Shown here: positions 63,215-64,000 of the stretch, in pieces
How positions within the stretch are numbered: position 1 is the stretch's first letter
Layout: each line of letters starts with the position of its first letter
Assembly (NCBI GenBank): GCA_963772825.1
Contig: CAVYYX010000015.1
Location: 455,512 to 519,511, forward strand
Direction of reading: 5' to 3'
Length of the DNA: 64,000 nt
Source of the DNA: Desertimonas sp963772825
GTDB taxonomy: Bacteria > Actinomycetota > Acidimicrobiia > Acidimicrobiales > Ilumatobacteraceae
Made by a program: the position numbers and the translations under genes
The notes under the pieces: generated by a model
Seen by the model: only the letters and a program-made list of their open reading frames with translations
What the model was told of the DNA's origin: nothing
Database searches by the model: none

Positions 63215-64000
63215 GTGAGTGGGATGCTCGATGTCGAGGACCTGCGCGTCACGTTCACGGTGAAGGGGCGAGGCGCGCTCCGCGGCGCCAAGGTGACAGC
63301 GGTCGACGGGGTGTCCCTCTCCGTCCAGCGCCGCGAGACGGTCGGTCTCGTCGGCGAGTCGGGTTGCGGCAAGAGCACGTTCGCCCACGCGCTCGTGCGC
63401 CTCGTGCCCTTCGAGGGGCGCATCAGCCTCGACGGCGACGACGTCACGGACCTGCGCGGGGCCGAGCTCGTGAGGTACCGGCGGCGCGTCCAGCTCGTCT
63501 TCCAGGACCCGTACACGAGCCTCAATCCGCGACTCAGCGTGCGCCGGCTGATCGCCGAGCCGCTGGTGTACGCCCGCCGGGCGAGCGGCGGCTCGGTCGG
63601 CGGCAACGACGTCGCCGTGAGGGTGAACGAGCTGCTCGGCCTCGTCGGACTGCCTGCCGAAGCCGCCGACCGCTACCCGCACGAGTTCTCCGGCGGCCAG
63701 CGCCAGCGCATCGGCTTGGCGAGGGCGCTGTCCGTCGAGCCCGCTGTCATCCTCGCCGACGAACCCGTCTCGGCGCTGGACGTGTCGATCCAGGCGCAGA
63801 TCATCAACCTCCTCGTCGATCTCCAGGATCGCCTGCACCTCACGCTCGTGTTCATCGCTCACGATCTCGCCGTCGTCCGCCACGTGTCCGACCGTGTCGG
63901 CGTGATGTACCTCGGCCGGATCGTGGAGCTCGGTCGACCGACGATCTGTACCGGCATCCATTGCACCCGTACACCGTCGCCCTCCTCTCGGCGGTCCCCG
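63215..64000 (+). CDS. Peptide-type ABC transporter ATP-binding protein (DppF/OppF-like), 3'-partial, one frameshift
   Basis: GTG 63215 (ATG 63224 also in frame). Walker A GESGCGKSTFAH, LVFQDPYTSLNPRLSV, signature FSGGQRQRIGLARALSVEP, Walker B VILADEPVSALDVSIQ and H-loop IAHDLAVVRHV are intact. Near 63936 one base seems missing: after GRIVELGRP the expected DDLYRHPLHPYTVALLSAVP lies in another frame. The gene continues beyond the window. Completes the Dpp-like importer. Confidence 0.9.
   Translation, partial: MSGMLDVEDLRVTFTVKGRGALRGAKVTAVDGVSLSVQRRETVGLVGESGCGKSTFAHALVRLVPFEGRISLDGDDVTDLRGAELVRYRRRVQLVFQDPYTSLNPRLSVRRLIAEPLVYARRASGGSVGGNDVAVRVNELLGLVGLPAEAADRYPHEFSGGQRQRIGLARALSVEPAVILADEPVSALDVSIQAQIINLLVDLQDRLHLTLVFIAHDLAVVRHVSDRVGVMYLGRIVELGRPTICTGIHCTRTPSPSSRRSP

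Overview
The window is high-GC actinobacterial DNA. Packed GTG/ATG starts, frequent GTGA/ATGA stop-start overlaps, several F420-dependent enzyme families (three LLM-class oxidoreductases, one PPOX protein), a 13E12/DUF222 HNH endonuclease behind a LexA-like box, and a Crp-ispD-ispF-rlmB neighbourhood suggest Actinomycetota. An Acidimicrobiia (Ilumatobacter-like) source is my best guess, but that is inference. No rRNA, prophage, insertion sequence or CRISPR array was seen. The only RNA gene found is a tRNA-Thr(UGU). No gene-free stretch exceeds about 300 bases.

Layout. 1-7.8 kb: a co-directional cluster of six genes that I cannot assign to a known system. It holds two paralogous beta-rich proteins with Pro/Gly-rich linkers, a third protein with an NPQTPP repeat tail, an unrecognised protein, a papain/C39-like cysteine peptidase and a small acidic protein. 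The first four genes carry nine frameshifts. 7.9-13.5 kb: Fe-S repair di-iron protein, MmcQ/YjbR protein, a DUF389 relic beside the tRNA, two alpha/beta hydrolases, an HD-LuxR fusion regulator and a PPOX protein. 13.6-16.5 kb: rlmB, ispF, ispD (isoprenoid MEP pathway) and a Crp/Fnr regulator, chained by overlaps. 16.6-22.3 kb: an ABC-2 exporter and an osmoprotectant (ProVWX-type) importer whose lipoprotein has a very large tandem-repeat linker. 22.4-31 kb: LLM oxidoreductase, truncated SsnA-like amidohydrolase, CapA-like lipoprotein, fused molybdenum hydroxylase, DUF222 HNH endonuclease and D-carbamoylase-like nitrilase. 31-38.5 kb: a NatAB-like ABC exporter, an EssC/EccC-like FtsK ATPase with no WXG100 partner, and a divergent sigma-like protein. 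38.5-43.4 kb: crotonase, secreted protein plus a fragment of its paralogue, valine/leucine-type dehydrogenase, Dabb protein and LysR regulator. 43.4-47.5 kb: a sugar-type ABC importer with a Gfo/Idh/MocA dehydrogenase. 47.6-52 kb: acyl-CoA carboxylase beta subunit, HMG-CoA lyase and acetoacetyl-CoA synthetase, a leucine/ketone-body operon. 52-64 kb: LLM, GNAT and TIGR04076 genes, an orphan peptide-type binding protein, two tandem DUF1028 proteins and a Dpp/Opp-type importer that runs off the end.

Two kinds of small repeat are laid over the genes. The first is a 24-base GC-rich core with a trailing Ser/Arg-codon-like tail, in seven cores at six loci; at four of these loci it abuts or nearly abuts the start codon of the downstream gene and supplies its G-rich leader. 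The second is a set of long intergenic hairpins at gene ends, two of which share one sequence. A short palindrome (AACG-CT/AG-CGTT) recurs before the peptide-transporter and DUF1028 genes and may be a shared operator.

Most single-base frameshifts, including one in the normally essential ispF, leave both flanking frames intact and restore exact family length when corrected. They are more likely sequence errors than old pseudogenes, but their clustering in the first 6.3 kb needs explaining.
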